From: Paenibacillus sp. Soil766
GTDB taxonomy: Bacteria > Bacillota > Bacilli > Paenibacillales > NBRC-103111
DNA length: 64,000 bases
Direction: 5' to 3'
Assembly (NCBI RefSeq): GCF_001428105.1
Contig: NZ_LMSJ01000021.1
Location: 287 to 64,286 of the forward strand
Below the pieces are notes generated by a model. The model saw only the letters and a program-made list of their open reading frames with translations. It ran no database searches and had not been told where the DNA came from. Every line of letters begins with the position of its first letter. Position 1 is the first letter of the stretch. Below, piece by piece: positions 26,302-34,117 of the stretch. The position numbers were made by a program, and so were the translations under genes.

Positions 26302-26424
26302 TTAGCGAAATGACCGTAATCCATATTTTTGATAGAGTTCACCGCGCTCTTTAACGGCAAGTTTGAAATAATATCCCTTTTGTCCATGCTCTTCAATTAT
26401 TTTTGAGTATTGTAATGATAAGTG
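26302..26424 (-). pseudogene. C-terminal gene fragment, family unknown
   Basis: A minus-strand frame of about 40 codons reads protein-like sequence (YSKIIEEHGQKGYYFKLAVK, then ERGELYQKYGLRSFR and TAA at 26302) with no start codon and a stop right upstream. Codon use looks like that of real genes. Probably the end of a deleted gene. Low certainty. Confidence 0.3.
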
Positions 26425-26448
26425 CTATCAAAAAGGAGTTGCGGAGCA

Positions 26449-27225
26449 ATGACATCTTTAGAACCGATAAAATATTTGGAGACGTTGTCTGGTAAAGCCG
26501 CACATTTGTTGTCATTTAATGATGGGAACCGTTATGCGGTAAAATGTAAAAACAATTTCCACGGAACAAGGGAACTGGTAAATGAATTCGTAATCGCAAG
26601 ATTAGGACAACAACTTTCTTTGCCTGTAGTGCCCTTTCAATTGGTGAATATGACAGAACATCAGATACAATATATTCCCAAAAAGTTTTCTTCCAAATAC
26701 ACTCCAGGCACACAATTTGCTAGCCTATTTATAGACAATTGCAGAGGCCTATCGAAGGAACCGCCTCATCCAGCTAAAACGGAAATCAAAAATAACCAGG
26801 TTTTAGCCGGAATTTTCGTATTCGACCGTTGGGTGCATAACTCAGACCGTACTAAAAGCAACATTCTTCTGGAGCGGTTGCCTGAAGGCAACTATGAAAT
26901 TCATATGATCGATCACGGAAAATGTTTTCCTGGAGGATACAAATGGAACAAAGCAACATTGCAAAAGCACGAAAAGTTTAAAAAGGATTCCATCGTTCAT
27001 ATTTGGACTGTGGGTATGCTTGAAGACTCATCGATACTCTCTTCTTATATTGAACAAGTACTTGCTTTACCTGACGCCAAGATTGAAGAGGTGGTACGTG
27101 AAATACCTGGGGATTGGGGGGTGTCGAATCAAGACAGAGAGGCCCTTATTACTTATCTCATAGTACGGAAAAAATCATTTGCCGATTCGGTGTATCAATT
27201 TGCGAAAAAATATGGAAGGTCTTAA
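26449..27225 (+). CDS. HipA-like kinase family protein
   Basis: A 258-residue protein of the HipA-like (HipA_2) kinase fold. Visible kinase-like parts: RYAVKCKNN (lysine strand), NEFVIARLGQQL, VFDRWVHNSDRTKSNILL (catalytic-loop-like HNSDRxxxN) and IHMIDHGKCF (IDHG in place of DFG). It stands alone without a HipB-type antitoxin gene. The ATG at 26449 has AAGGAG 10 nt upstream; the frame is open to 26422. It may phosphorylate an unknown protein; toxin activity is not implied. Confidence 0.8.
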   Translation: MTSLEPIKYLETLSGKAAHLLSFNDGNRYAVKCKNNFHGTRELVNEFVIARLGQQLSLPVVPFQLVNMTEHQIQYIPKKFSSKYTPGTQFASLFIDNCRGLSKEPPHPAKTEIKNNQVLAGIFVFDRWVHNSDRTKSNILLERLPEGNYEIHMIDHGKCFPGGYKWNKATLQKHEKFKKDSIVHIWTVGMLEDSSILSSYIEQVLALPDAKIEEVVREIPGDWGVSNQDREALITYLIVRKKSFADSVYQFAKKYGRS

Positions 27226-27267
27226 TTTCTTGACAATAATGTTACCACGTTAAACTGTCATTACTTC

Positions 27268-27300
27268 AACAAGGCTGCTATTCATGCTGGCAGCCTTGTT
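27268..27300 (+). terminator. Intrinsic terminator
   Basis: AACAAGGCTGC (27268-27278) pairs perfectly with GCAGCCTTGTT (27290-27300), followed by TTGGTTTCTT. Ends the HipA-like gene. Confidence 0.75.
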
Positions 27301-27369
27301 TTGGTTTCTTATTTAACTAATATAAAGTTCGCTCACTTCGCGGATTCACATGTTGTTAACGTCATACGC

Positions 27370-27621
27370 TTAGCCCCTTCCACTCGCACAAGACATGCAA
27401 CTGCATCTTGGCTTCAAGCAAGATGTTCCATTTGACTTTCGACGCTGATAAACAACAACTGCCACTGTAATAAGAACAAGTGCCAATATCACAATCACCA
27501 CTGGATTTATAAAGAAAGAAGATATGCCAAGAACTGCCGCGCCACCAAGTAAAGGTATTGCACAACAAAGCGCGCATGCTCCAAGAATACCAAGCCCCGC
27601 TAACCATTCACTTTTTTTCAT
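27370..27621 (-). CDS. MerF-like small membrane protein, Cys-rich
   Basis: An 83-residue protein with two membrane helices and no signal peptide. Helix 1 carries CALCCAIPLLGG, a vicinal Cys pair followed by Pro as in MerT/MerF mercury transporters; helix 2 is INPVVIVILALVLITVAVVVY; then a basic turn and a Cys cluster (CLKPRCSCMSC) in the C-terminal tail. Size and topology match MerF (about 81 residues). A GAGGTGG site precedes the ATG. The gene is divergent from a MerR-type regulator and has a 19-bp-spacer promoter, so it is very likely induced by that regulator. No mercuric reductase is near; the ligand may be another thiophilic metal or a redox signal. Confidence 0.7.
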   Translation of the reverse strand: MKKSEWLAGLGILGACALCCAIPLLGGAAVLGISSFFINPVVIVILALVLITVAVVVYQRRKSNGTSCLKPRCSCMSCASGRG

Positions 27622-27653
27622 TTACGCCACCACCTCATTAATAATATAATTAC

Positions 27654-27684
27654 ATCATAATACTTAAAGCTAACTTTAAGTCAA
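27654..27684 (-). promoter_or_regulatory. MerR-type promoter/operator
   Basis: Read on the minus strand: -35 TTGACT (27684-27679), exactly 19 bp, -10 TATGAT (27659-27654). Within the long spacer is a dyad, ACTTAAAG-N4-CTTTAAGT (27662-27681). The over-long 19-bp spacer with a central dyad is the hallmark of promoters activated by DNA distortion by MerR-family proteins. It drives the MerF-like gene. Confidence 0.8.
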
Positions 27685-27699
27685 GTGAGGTGAATATAA

Positions 27700-28095
27700 A
27701 TGTCAGAACTTAGTATTGGTCAACTAGCAGCTAAAGCAGATGTGAATCCATCGACCCTTCGATATTATGAATCTATTGGACTGCTGCCAAATACAGAACG
27801 TAAAAATGGTCAGCGTCGCTATTCCGAGAGCCTTCTGGAGCGAATTACATTTATAAAAATAGCACAGCATACTGGGTTTACGATTCCAGAAATTGCGGTT
27901 TTACTTGAAGGATTTGAATCAATCCCTACATCGGATAGATGGGAAGAAATGGCGAGAGAAAAACGCGCTCAGCTTGAAGAGAAAAAGAAACAAATTAATT
28001 CGATGATTCAAATTTTAGACGATGGCTTACAATGCAAATGCCTCACCTGGTCTGAATGCTTTGATAAAATAAAGACCACCGGCACTTGTTTATAG
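27700..28095 (+). CDS. MerR-family regulator, SoxR-like cysteine motif
   Basis: A 131-residue MerR protein: winged helix (IGQLAAKADVNPSTLRYYES, then GLLP and GQRRYSE), dimerisation helix (about 80-110) and a C-terminal cysteine segment with Cys112, Cys114, Cys120 and Cys130. The C-x-C-x5-C spacing equals the last three cysteines of SoxR's iron-sulfur ligand set, but the first SoxR Cys is missing, and the Cys near 79 of true MerR is missing too. It is divergent from the MerF-like gene and should bind the dyad in between. Sensing of a metal or redox state is inferred. Confidence 0.88.
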   Translation: MSELSIGQLAAKADVNPSTLRYYESIGLLPNTERKNGQRRYSESLLERITFIKIAQHTGFTIPEIAVLLEGFESIPTSDRWEEMAREKRAQLEEKKKQINSMIQILDDGLQCKCLTWSECFDKIKTTGTCL

Positions 28096-28256
28096 CGAAA
28101 GGAGTATATGATTTAATCAGCTTTTCTCCACTCGCTTCACGCTCATCATGCTCTTACAAGTTGTACATAATCCGCTCATGACCTCGTTGTCCGATGTCGA
28201 TCCCCTTCTACGCTGCGGAGAAAATGCAAGACTTCTTGGGTAGCAGCTCATCTCTA

Positions 28257-30077
28257 TCAAGGAAATGTTAGCTGCTGCCCTCTATCGTTCGTACCCACAC
28301 GGCCATGCAATTTAATCGCTTCCTCAACTTTGGACAACATATGAGTCCTCATAGTATTGTAGCGCTCGTTGAGAGCATTGAAAGCAGCCGCATTCGTATT
28401 CCGAAGATTGTTGTTCAAGACATTCGCGGAATAAATCGGAGCTGCCTGATCTGATTTCTGCAGATACCTATGATAGCGAGAAGCCCCGACTACCCGCGTC
28501 GAATGCAGACGTTTCATTTCATTGTTAATGCCGAACAATTCATCGCATACTTCTTCCTTCGTCTTATCCTTCACAGAAAATGTCGCATTAGGAGGGACCG
28601 AATCATTAAATGTTGTATAATGATCACTATCGACGCCGACGATATTCTCACCAGCTATTCCAAGATAGGTAAGCCAATTCTCGCGTTTAACCGCGCACTG
28701 CTGTGTGTGAATATTTTCCATGTAATCAAGTGCTTCACTGTTTGTATAACTTGGCCGTTCACTGAGCTTTTGAAATATTTTGAGAAGAGTACCTTGCAGC
28801 AGCTTTGGTCTATCTCCATCCGCATAATTCCGAAATAAATCAGCCAATCCTTCCAATTTTTTCGCCAGTTTGATCGCCTTCTGAGCCAGATTCTTCGCTT
28901 CTGCCCAGTTTTTGTTTCTAAATTCGGCTTGTGCTTTCTGGCGACAATCATTCATCATTCCCAAATCGCCATCATCGTCTTGAATCTTGAGTCTAGCAAA
29001 TTCTAAAGTCACTTTTTTGAAATTCGGAAATTCAATTGATAGTTCCTCGAATTTGTTTTTGTTCGCTTTTGCCGACGATACTTGGCTCCGAAGCTTATCA
29101 ATTAACTGTGAGCTCTTCGAAGCACTCTCTCCCGCCTCGATCCATTGCTTATTACTCGCCTTCTCATCAGCTGAAGTAGTTTCGGTCGAAATGTCGTCCG
29201 GGACTGCGATTCCTAATTCACCTGCACTTGTGAACAGGTCATCCTCATTAGCTTTTACGTGTGAATCTTTCATTTTATCATAGTTCGTTTTTCCCTTTTT
29301 CTTGTCGGCCAATTCTTTCTGAAGATCCTTTACAAAAGTTGAGAGTTCAGTGATTAGGATTTGAGCTTGATTGAATTTTTCTTGCACTTGCGCTACATTA
29401 TTCTCGATATTAGTCTTAATGTTATCATCAAATACTTTGTCATTCGCCAACTCCTGCAACCTTCGTTGCATTCCTCTGACAGATCGCGGGATTTCGGGTT
29501 TTGGCTTCAAAATATCAGTCTTATACGCCTCAATAATAGCTGTCATTGTAGTAACACTTGCTTTCTTGAACAATGTAATTTCACCTTGCTTTGCCATCAT
29601 GGCTCTTAGCGAAGTAGTTACAGTATCCTTCACCATTTCATCAGTACCAAGGTTCCTAATCTCTTTCATATGATTCTTTGCTTCATTCACCCATTGGATC
29701 AGACTATCTTCTTGGGCTGAGGCTTGGAGCATCAATTTCGTTGAATTGCGTTTTTTTTCACTGTCATAAGCGTTATAAACATCTTGAGGAATTGCCCTGC
29801 GCTGAATCGCCGCTTGTTGCGTTGCTTGAATCTGAATTCCCTCGCTGGGCCCACTGCTAGGCCGTGACGATTGCATCTTGCTCTGCATCAGATGACCAAC
29901 AGCACGATTTCCTATTGTTCGCTGCAAACTTAGTGCATGTGCGGTCGTTAGGCTATTTCCACGAAATCCCTGGGAAAACTGCTCCATCCTTCCAGAATCC
30001 GCAGAAGTTCGGTCTTGATTCATTCCAGACGGGGCGGAATGGGATGGCGTTGACCTTGTATCCATTTGAGAGCGCAT
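28257..30077 (-). CDS. Large protein with GNRAV motif, possible eCIS/toxin-type cargo
   Basis: A 606-residue soluble protein without signal peptide. A disordered Ser/Gln/Thr-rich N-terminus (1-45) leads to LQRTIGNRAVGHLMQ (51-65), the short motif shared by many DUF4157-type and other proteins linked to extracellular contractile injection systems or polymorphic toxins. The middle (about 95-450) is Lys/Glu-rich and helical; the C-terminus (about 450-606) is a separate globular part with three scattered Cys and RLHSTRVVGASRYHRYL. GGGGA lies 6 nt before the ATG. No injection-system structural gene or immunity-like gene is in the window. The role is unknown; only the motif is recognised. Confidence 0.65.
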   Translation of the reverse strand: MRSQMDTRSTPSHSAPSGMNQDRTSADSGRMEQFSQGFRGNSLTTAHALSLQRTIGNRAVGHLMQSKMQSSRPSSGPSEGIQIQATQQAAIQRRAIPQDVYNAYDSEKKRNSTKLMLQASAQEDSLIQWVNEAKNHMKEIRNLGTDEMVKDTVTTSLRAMMAKQGEITLFKKASVTTMTAIIEAYKTDILKPKPEIPRSVRGMQRRLQELANDKVFDDNIKTNIENNVAQVQEKFNQAQILITELSTFVKDLQKELADKKKGKTNYDKMKDSHVKANEDDLFTSAGELGIAVPDDISTETTSADEKASNKQWIEAGESASKSSQLIDKLRSQVSSAKANKNKFEELSIEFPNFKKVTLEFARLKIQDDDGDLGMMNDCRQKAQAEFRNKNWAEAKNLAQKAIKLAKKLEGLADLFRNYADGDRPKLLQGTLLKIFQKLSERPSYTNSEALDYMENIHTQQCAVKRENWLTYLGIAGENIVGVDSDHYTTFNDSVPPNATFSVKDKTKEEVCDELFGINNEMKRLHSTRVVGASRYHRYLQKSDQAAPIYSANVLNNNLRNTNAAAFNALNERYNTMRTHMLSKVEEAIKLHGRVGTNDRGQQLTFP

Positions 30078-30255
30078 TCGTTATCCCCTATTCGTGATGA
30101 GAATTTATTACATATTTAGACATTTCAAAGTTAATGCTACCATATTGCAAGCACCTCTCGAATAGGTCTAAAGATCTAAGATGGATATATTAACCATATG
30201 GAGTTTCCGCTACCACCATCTCGGGAAGCCCAAAGGAGCCCGTTACTTTAATAAA

Positions 30256-30289
30256 AAGGGAGCTGCTGCCGGCTGCGAGCTGCTCCCTT
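30256..30289 (-). terminator. Intrinsic terminator, minus strand
   Basis: AAGGGAGC (30256-30263) pairs with GCTCCCTT (30282-30289); on the minus strand TTTATTAAAG follows directly after the stem's own TT (five Ts in a row). It ends the DUF1801 gene. Confidence 0.65.
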
Positions 30290-30319
30290 AATATTTTATC
30301 ATCGTTTATACGATCGAAT

Positions 30320-30655
30320 TTATAGCTTGTCAGAGGCTTGCTTCAGAAACCCGGACAAAGTGATGAGATCTGGCGTGCTTCCTTCTTTTAATTTAATCCA
30401 CTTTCGTTCAGCAGGCCCTTCGAATTCTTTCGGAAAGTCTATTCCGTTAGCATTCATGATCATAAATGCAATAGCATCCTTGGAAGGCGAAATGACGGCT
30501 GCATAATGTCCATTTTTCAGAAAGTGTGGTTTCTTGTATTGAATGCGTTCTTCAGCTTCCGGAATCGTCTCGTGAACCATGTTCCGCAGGATTGAACTGA
30601 TATCTGCTTGCCATTTCGGTAGATTTTCTATGTAGGTCGTAACTTCCTGGTTCAT
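30320..30655 (-). CDS. DUF1801 (YdhG-like) protein
   Basis: A 111-residue cytosolic protein with the DUF1801 pattern: VTTYIENLPKWQADISSIL, MVHETIPEAEERIQYKKPHF, a short strand pair and FLKQASDKL at the end. GGAGGG lies about 10 nt before the ATG. Members have a frataxin-like or SufE-like small fold and unknown function. It stands alone. Confidence 0.78.
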   Translation of the reverse strand: MNQEVTTYIENLPKWQADISSILRNMVHETIPEAEERIQYKKPHFLKNGHYAAVISPSKDAIAFMIMNANGIDFPKEFEGPAERKWIKLKEGSTPDLITLSGFLKQASDKL

Positions 30656-30855
30656 TCTTCAATTCCCTCCAATTGTTAATATTTTACTTGCAATAAAAGT
30701 ATACTGTTGCTTGAATATTCCCGTCAATGCTGTAAACTCCCTGTTACTTCAGCAAAGTAGAAAGTGTGCAACTGAATCTGCCAAAATATTGTGTTCGGTA
30801 TATGATTTCGAATGGAGGAAAATACTAATCAAAAAATAATTAAGGAGTTTTTATC

Positions 30856-31890
30856 ATGGAACTAATTAAACCCATCCGGCTTGGTTCAACTAAATCAAAT
30901 ATCAATGAAAAACTAACATCAGCAGAAATGGGAAAACTTTGGGCAACATATATGGGAAACAGCATGTCAAAATGTATTTTAAACTATTACCTTCAACACG
31001 TTGAAGACGAAGAGATCAAAACTTTATTAGAGAATGCACTAAAATTATGCGAAGAATTATTGAAAACTACGAAAGATTTTTTTGTAAAAGAAAACTTCCC
31101 AATTCCTAATGGTTTTTCGGAAGAAGACGTTAACCTTGGTGCTCCTCGTCTTTTTGAAGATGTATATTATGTACATTACTTGAAATATGTTTGTAAAGCA
31201 GGAATGAGTATTTATAACGTAGCCGTTCCACTTGTTTATAGGAAGGATGTCCAGGAGTTTTTTATTTATTGTATGAATTCCACCATGTCTTTGATGGGAC
31301 AAATCAACGATATCTTAATGAATAAAGGATTAATCATTAAACCACCCATTATCCCGGTTCCTGATCGAGTAGAATTTATTCAAGAAAGTTTTTTAAATGG
31401 CTTTTTGGGTCATGTACGTCCTTTACACGCCTTAGAAGTAGCTCATTTGTATGATAATATTGAAAACAATACAACAAGCAAAGCATTAATCATGGCATTT
31501 AGCCAGGTAGTAAAATCAGAAAAGATTCGAAAATTGTTTATAGACGGTAAAGATTTGACTCATAAAAGCATTGAACAATATATGGAAAAACTACATAATG
31601 AAAATTTGCCTTCACCATCATATCTTGACCATTTGGTTACAACATCAACGTTTTCTCCATTTTCAGATAAAATCATGTTATTTCATAAGATTGACATGTT
31701 TTCTATGAAAATTAGAGCGTTTGGAAATTCTGCAGCTGTAAGCGGAAGACATGATATGAGCGCCCTCTATGCAAAGTCACTAGTTAAAATCGCATCATTT
31801 GTTGAAGATGCAGCGAAGATTTTGATTGACAACGGATGGATGGAGCAACCACCTTTTGCTGTTGATAGAGATAAGATAGCGTCTGAATAA
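30856..31890 (+). CDS. DUF3231 protein, two ferritin-like repeats
   Basis: A 344-residue soluble all-helical protein with two DUF3231 units of about 165 residues. Both begin with a helix facing a LTSAEMGKLWATYM-like or LHALEVAHLYDNI-like pattern, then helices that end near EEDVNLGAPRLF or a comparable segment. DUF3231 proteins are found in endospore formers and resemble CotF-type ferritin-like helical bundles; spore coat association is inferred only. AAGGAG lies 9 nt before the ATG. Confidence 0.8.
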   Translation: MELIKPIRLGSTKSNINEKLTSAEMGKLWATYMGNSMSKCILNYYLQHVEDEEIKTLLENALKLCEELLKTTKDFFVKENFPIPNGFSEEDVNLGAPRLFEDVYYVHYLKYVCKAGMSIYNVAVPLVYRKDVQEFFIYCMNSTMSLMGQINDILMNKGLIIKPPIIPVPDRVEFIQESFLNGFLGHVRPLHALEVAHLYDNIENNTTSKALIMAFSQVVKSEKIRKLFIDGKDLTHKSIEQYMEKLHNENLPSPSYLDHLVTTSTFSPFSDKIMLFHKIDMFSMKIRAFGNSAAVSGRHDMSALYAKSLVKIASFVEDAAKILIDNGWMEQPPFAVDRDKIASE

Positions 31891-31895
31891 AGGCG

Positions 31896-32063
31896 TTAGT
31901 AACTCAGTGACAGATAAAAGTAATCGATCGTAACAAAATTCGTGCCAAAATAAGTTTCAAAACCTTGCTTTGTTTTTTCTTGGCTTTTAGGATACATAAC
32001 ACCTGCAATTATTTTCCCATCTTGACATGTAATTTTTTCAGATTTCCATCCGCCACTACCCAT
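31896..32063 (-). CDS. Hypothetical 55-residue protein, possibly a fragment
   Basis: The frame is open to an ATG at 32093, but AGGTGG lies 7 nt before the ATG at 32063, which is the better start (MGSGGWKSEKITCQDGK...). The C-terminus is Tyr/Phe-rich (FVTIDYFYLSLSY). It ends 6 nt from the convergent DUF3231 stop. It may be a short real gene or the tail of a larger one. No family recognised. Confidence 0.35.
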   Translation of the reverse strand: MGSGGWKSEKITCQDGKIIAGVMYPKSQEKTKQGFETYFGTNFVTIDYFYLSLSY

Positions 32064-32177
32064 CCGATTTCCACCTAACTTGTTGTGCACCATTAGTTTA
32101 TAGCAATTCTCGAATTAGGAGGATAACCGAATCCCTGATTGTTGTAGTTAAGATGAGGTCAATTGACAACAACAAAA

Positions 32178-32200
32178 CCATCGCTAATTAGTAGCGACGG
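32178..32200 (-). terminator. Intrinsic terminator, minus strand
   Basis: CCATCGCTA (32178-32186) pairs with TAGCGACGG (32192-32200), one G-U pair, 5-nt loop; on the minus strand TTTTGTTGTTG follows. Ends the gene at 32292-32654. Confidence 0.6.
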
Positions 32201-32291
32201 CCAGATTCATGGTTTCATTTGGGTAATGTTCAAAAAACACTTGATTGCTTGAAGAATAACATTAATAGCTGACGCCTATATCTTCCCTTCA

Positions 32292-32654
32292 TTACTTACG
32301 CTGAAGCAGCAAGCGCCAGCTGTCGGAACGACTCAAAGTTCTGGTGTTATTGGCCGTATTTACAGCGCTAATAAGCAGGAATATCGTCAATTCAGACCCG
32401 GTTGTGTTGTTAACCAGTACTTTATTGGGGGTTAGATCGCCAGCCCCACCTCTTGCAATAAACACTCCTGGTGAAGGCTCAGCCTCTATTTTGATAGCAA
32501 AGGCTTCGTTATTGAGTAAATAGTTAAGATTTCTCAATATGAGCTTTTGACGACTTTTCACCCGAATCACGATCTGCTGGAGCAGTACCGTTTTTCGGGC
32601 TCCCACTGCAATTGATGTATTTCCTCCTACGATTCCACTTAGTTGAATCAACAT
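32292..32654 (-). CDS. Hypothetical beta-rich protein
   Basis: A 120-residue protein starting MLIQLSGIVGG, rich in Val/Leu/Thr/Asn with alternating short strands (KTVLLQQIVIRVKS, KLILRNLNYLL, NTTGSELTIFLLIS), like a small jelly-roll or coat-type domain. GGAGG lies 5 nt before the ATG at 32654, preferred over the ATG at 32675. No signal peptide or family is recognised. It stands alone with its own terminator. Confidence 0.55.
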   Translation of the reverse strand: MLIQLSGIVGGNTSIAVGARKTVLLQQIVIRVKSRQKLILRNLNYLLNNEAFAIKIEAEPSPGVFIARGGAGDLTPNKVLVNNTTGSELTIFLLISAVNTANNTRTLSRSDSWRLLLQRK

Positions 32655-32773
32655 CCCCACCTCCAAGAAACTCATACTTTATCATATTCAGTATGTTTCA
32701 TTAGGAGAGGGTTTTTGGTAGATACTACTGAAAAAAGGTTAAAGCCTATTTAGTAGAGTTATCTCAGTATTTC

Positions 32774-33946
32774 TTATCCTAAAAGTTGTCGTTTAGAGGT
32801 AATCTTTAAGTTCCTTAGAAGAATAGTTACCAGACCCAGTAATAATGAAAGTATTCCCACTAATATAACGTATTGTGTACCCATTCCTGATATAAATAGC
32901 CCGCCTACGGCTGAACCCAGTGTTGTTCCTACATTACAGGAAGCTATAAATATGCCATTTGCAAAGTCAGGCGCTTCAGGAGCTGCAGATGCAATCAAAT
33001 ATTGATTTATATTGGCCATTATTCCTCCAGCCAATATACCCCAAATGAAAGTGACAATTGCCATTGGTACGGTAAATTGCCCCGCGAAGATAAAAATAAT
33101 GTAAACAGCACCCATGAACAAAGGAAAAAATATTACAGGCTTCATGGCATTACTAGATAGTAATTTACCTGCGACAAGATTCCCAATAATATTGGCTGCA
33201 CCGAAAATGAATAGCGTAAGACTTATGACATTCGGAGGCATGTGCGTTACTGTTTTTAGATAATCTGTAATATAACTATAAACTCCGAATACAGCAGAAT
33301 TTAATAAAACGACAGTCACGATGGAAAGCCAAACAATCGATTTTTTTAATACGGAAAGTTGTGTACGATACGAAAGCCTCTCTTCTATTGGCATAGATGG
33401 TACGAAGAGCAATGTAGCCATGAATACAATACAGTTAACCACGGCAAAGAATGCCATCGCCATTTCATACGAAAAGGCACTATCGATAAAACTGGCAATC
33501 GGTACGCCGGCTACCATACCAGCAGAAACTCCAATAAATACTTTAGAAACAGCTTTTGGCGCTTCTTCTTTACTTACTGAGGAAGCAGCTGCTGTAAACG
33601 CCATGGAACAATAAATTGGATGAAAGAAACCCAAAATTATACGAAGAATTAGAAGCATGGTAAAGTTAGTTATAAAGATAGATGCAATATTTCCTAAAAC
33701 GAAAACACCTAATACAAGTAACATGACCTTTTTGCGATTTATTCCAGAAAACAATAACGGCATCGTAGGACCAGATACGGCAATCGCAATTGCAAAAAGA
33801 CTCACCGTCAATCCTGCTTTTGTTATGCTGACATGAAAGTGGTCAGCAATGGAAGGCAATAACCCAATAACCCCCATTTCGGTATTTAAGATACCGAAAA
33901 CACCGATTGTTAGTATTAATATCAGTAATTTCTTTTGATTCTCCAT
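32774..33946 (-). CDS. MFS transporter, DHA1-type
   Basis: A 390-residue, 12-helix major facilitator likely exporting a drug or sugar-like compound by proton antiport. Visible features: IGVFGILNTEMGVIGLLPSI in helix 1, FSGINRKKVMLLV (motif A-like loop 2-3), ILRIILGFFHPIY, and GVSAGMVAGVPIASFI (motif C-like in helix 5). The start at 33946 has GGAGGAG 4-5 nt upstream; the frame is open further to 33997. It is divergent from a LysR gene with palindromes between the two, so it is probably its target. Confidence 0.88.
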   Translation of the reverse strand: MENQKKLLILILTIGVFGILNTEMGVIGLLPSIADHFHVSITKAGLTVSLFAIAIAVSGPTMPLLFSGINRKKVMLLVLGVFVLGNIASIFITNFTMLLILRIILGFFHPIYCSMAFTAAASSVSKEEAPKAVSKVFIGVSAGMVAGVPIASFIDSAFSYEMAMAFFAVVNCIVFMATLLFVPSMPIEERLSYRTQLSVLKKSIVWLSIVTVVLLNSAVFGVYSYITDYLKTVTHMPPNVISLTLFIFGAANIIGNLVAGKLLSSNAMKPVIFFPLFMGAVYIIFIFAGQFTVPMAIVTFIWGILAGGIMANINQYLIASAAPEAPDFANGIFIASCNVGTTLGSAVGGLFISGMGTQYVILVGILSLLLGLVTILLRNLKITSKRQLLG

Positions 33947-34051
33947 AATCTCCTCCAAATTGCCTCTATAAGAAAAGTGCTCCCGCTGTTGTTTCATCCT
34001 TCGAAACTTATTGTAGATATTTATTCCCCATATAACAAATACTTATATCTC

Positions 34052-34076
34052 ATATCATGATATGCTTAATAAGCAT
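34052..34076. promoter_or_regulatory. Palindromic operators between MFS and LysR genes
   Basis: Two overlapping perfect palindromes: ATATCATGATAT (34052-34063) and ATGCTTA-A-TAAGCAT (34062-34076). They lie 42 nt before the LysR start and about 105 nt before the MFS start, as expected for a LysR binding region. Confidence 0.6.
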
Positions 34077-34117
34077 TTCATCTAGAGATACTACAAATAA
34101 AAAAAGGAGGAGCGTTT

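Noticed and set aside
27362-27607. 81-codon minus-strand ORF overlapping the MerF-like gene
   Set aside because: It is out of frame with the MerF-like gene, which has the good ribosome site, membrane helices and regulated promoter.
28470-29673. Plus-strand ORFs opposite the GNRAV protein
   Set aside because: Antisense shadows with Leu/Phe/Ile/Cys-rich random composition.
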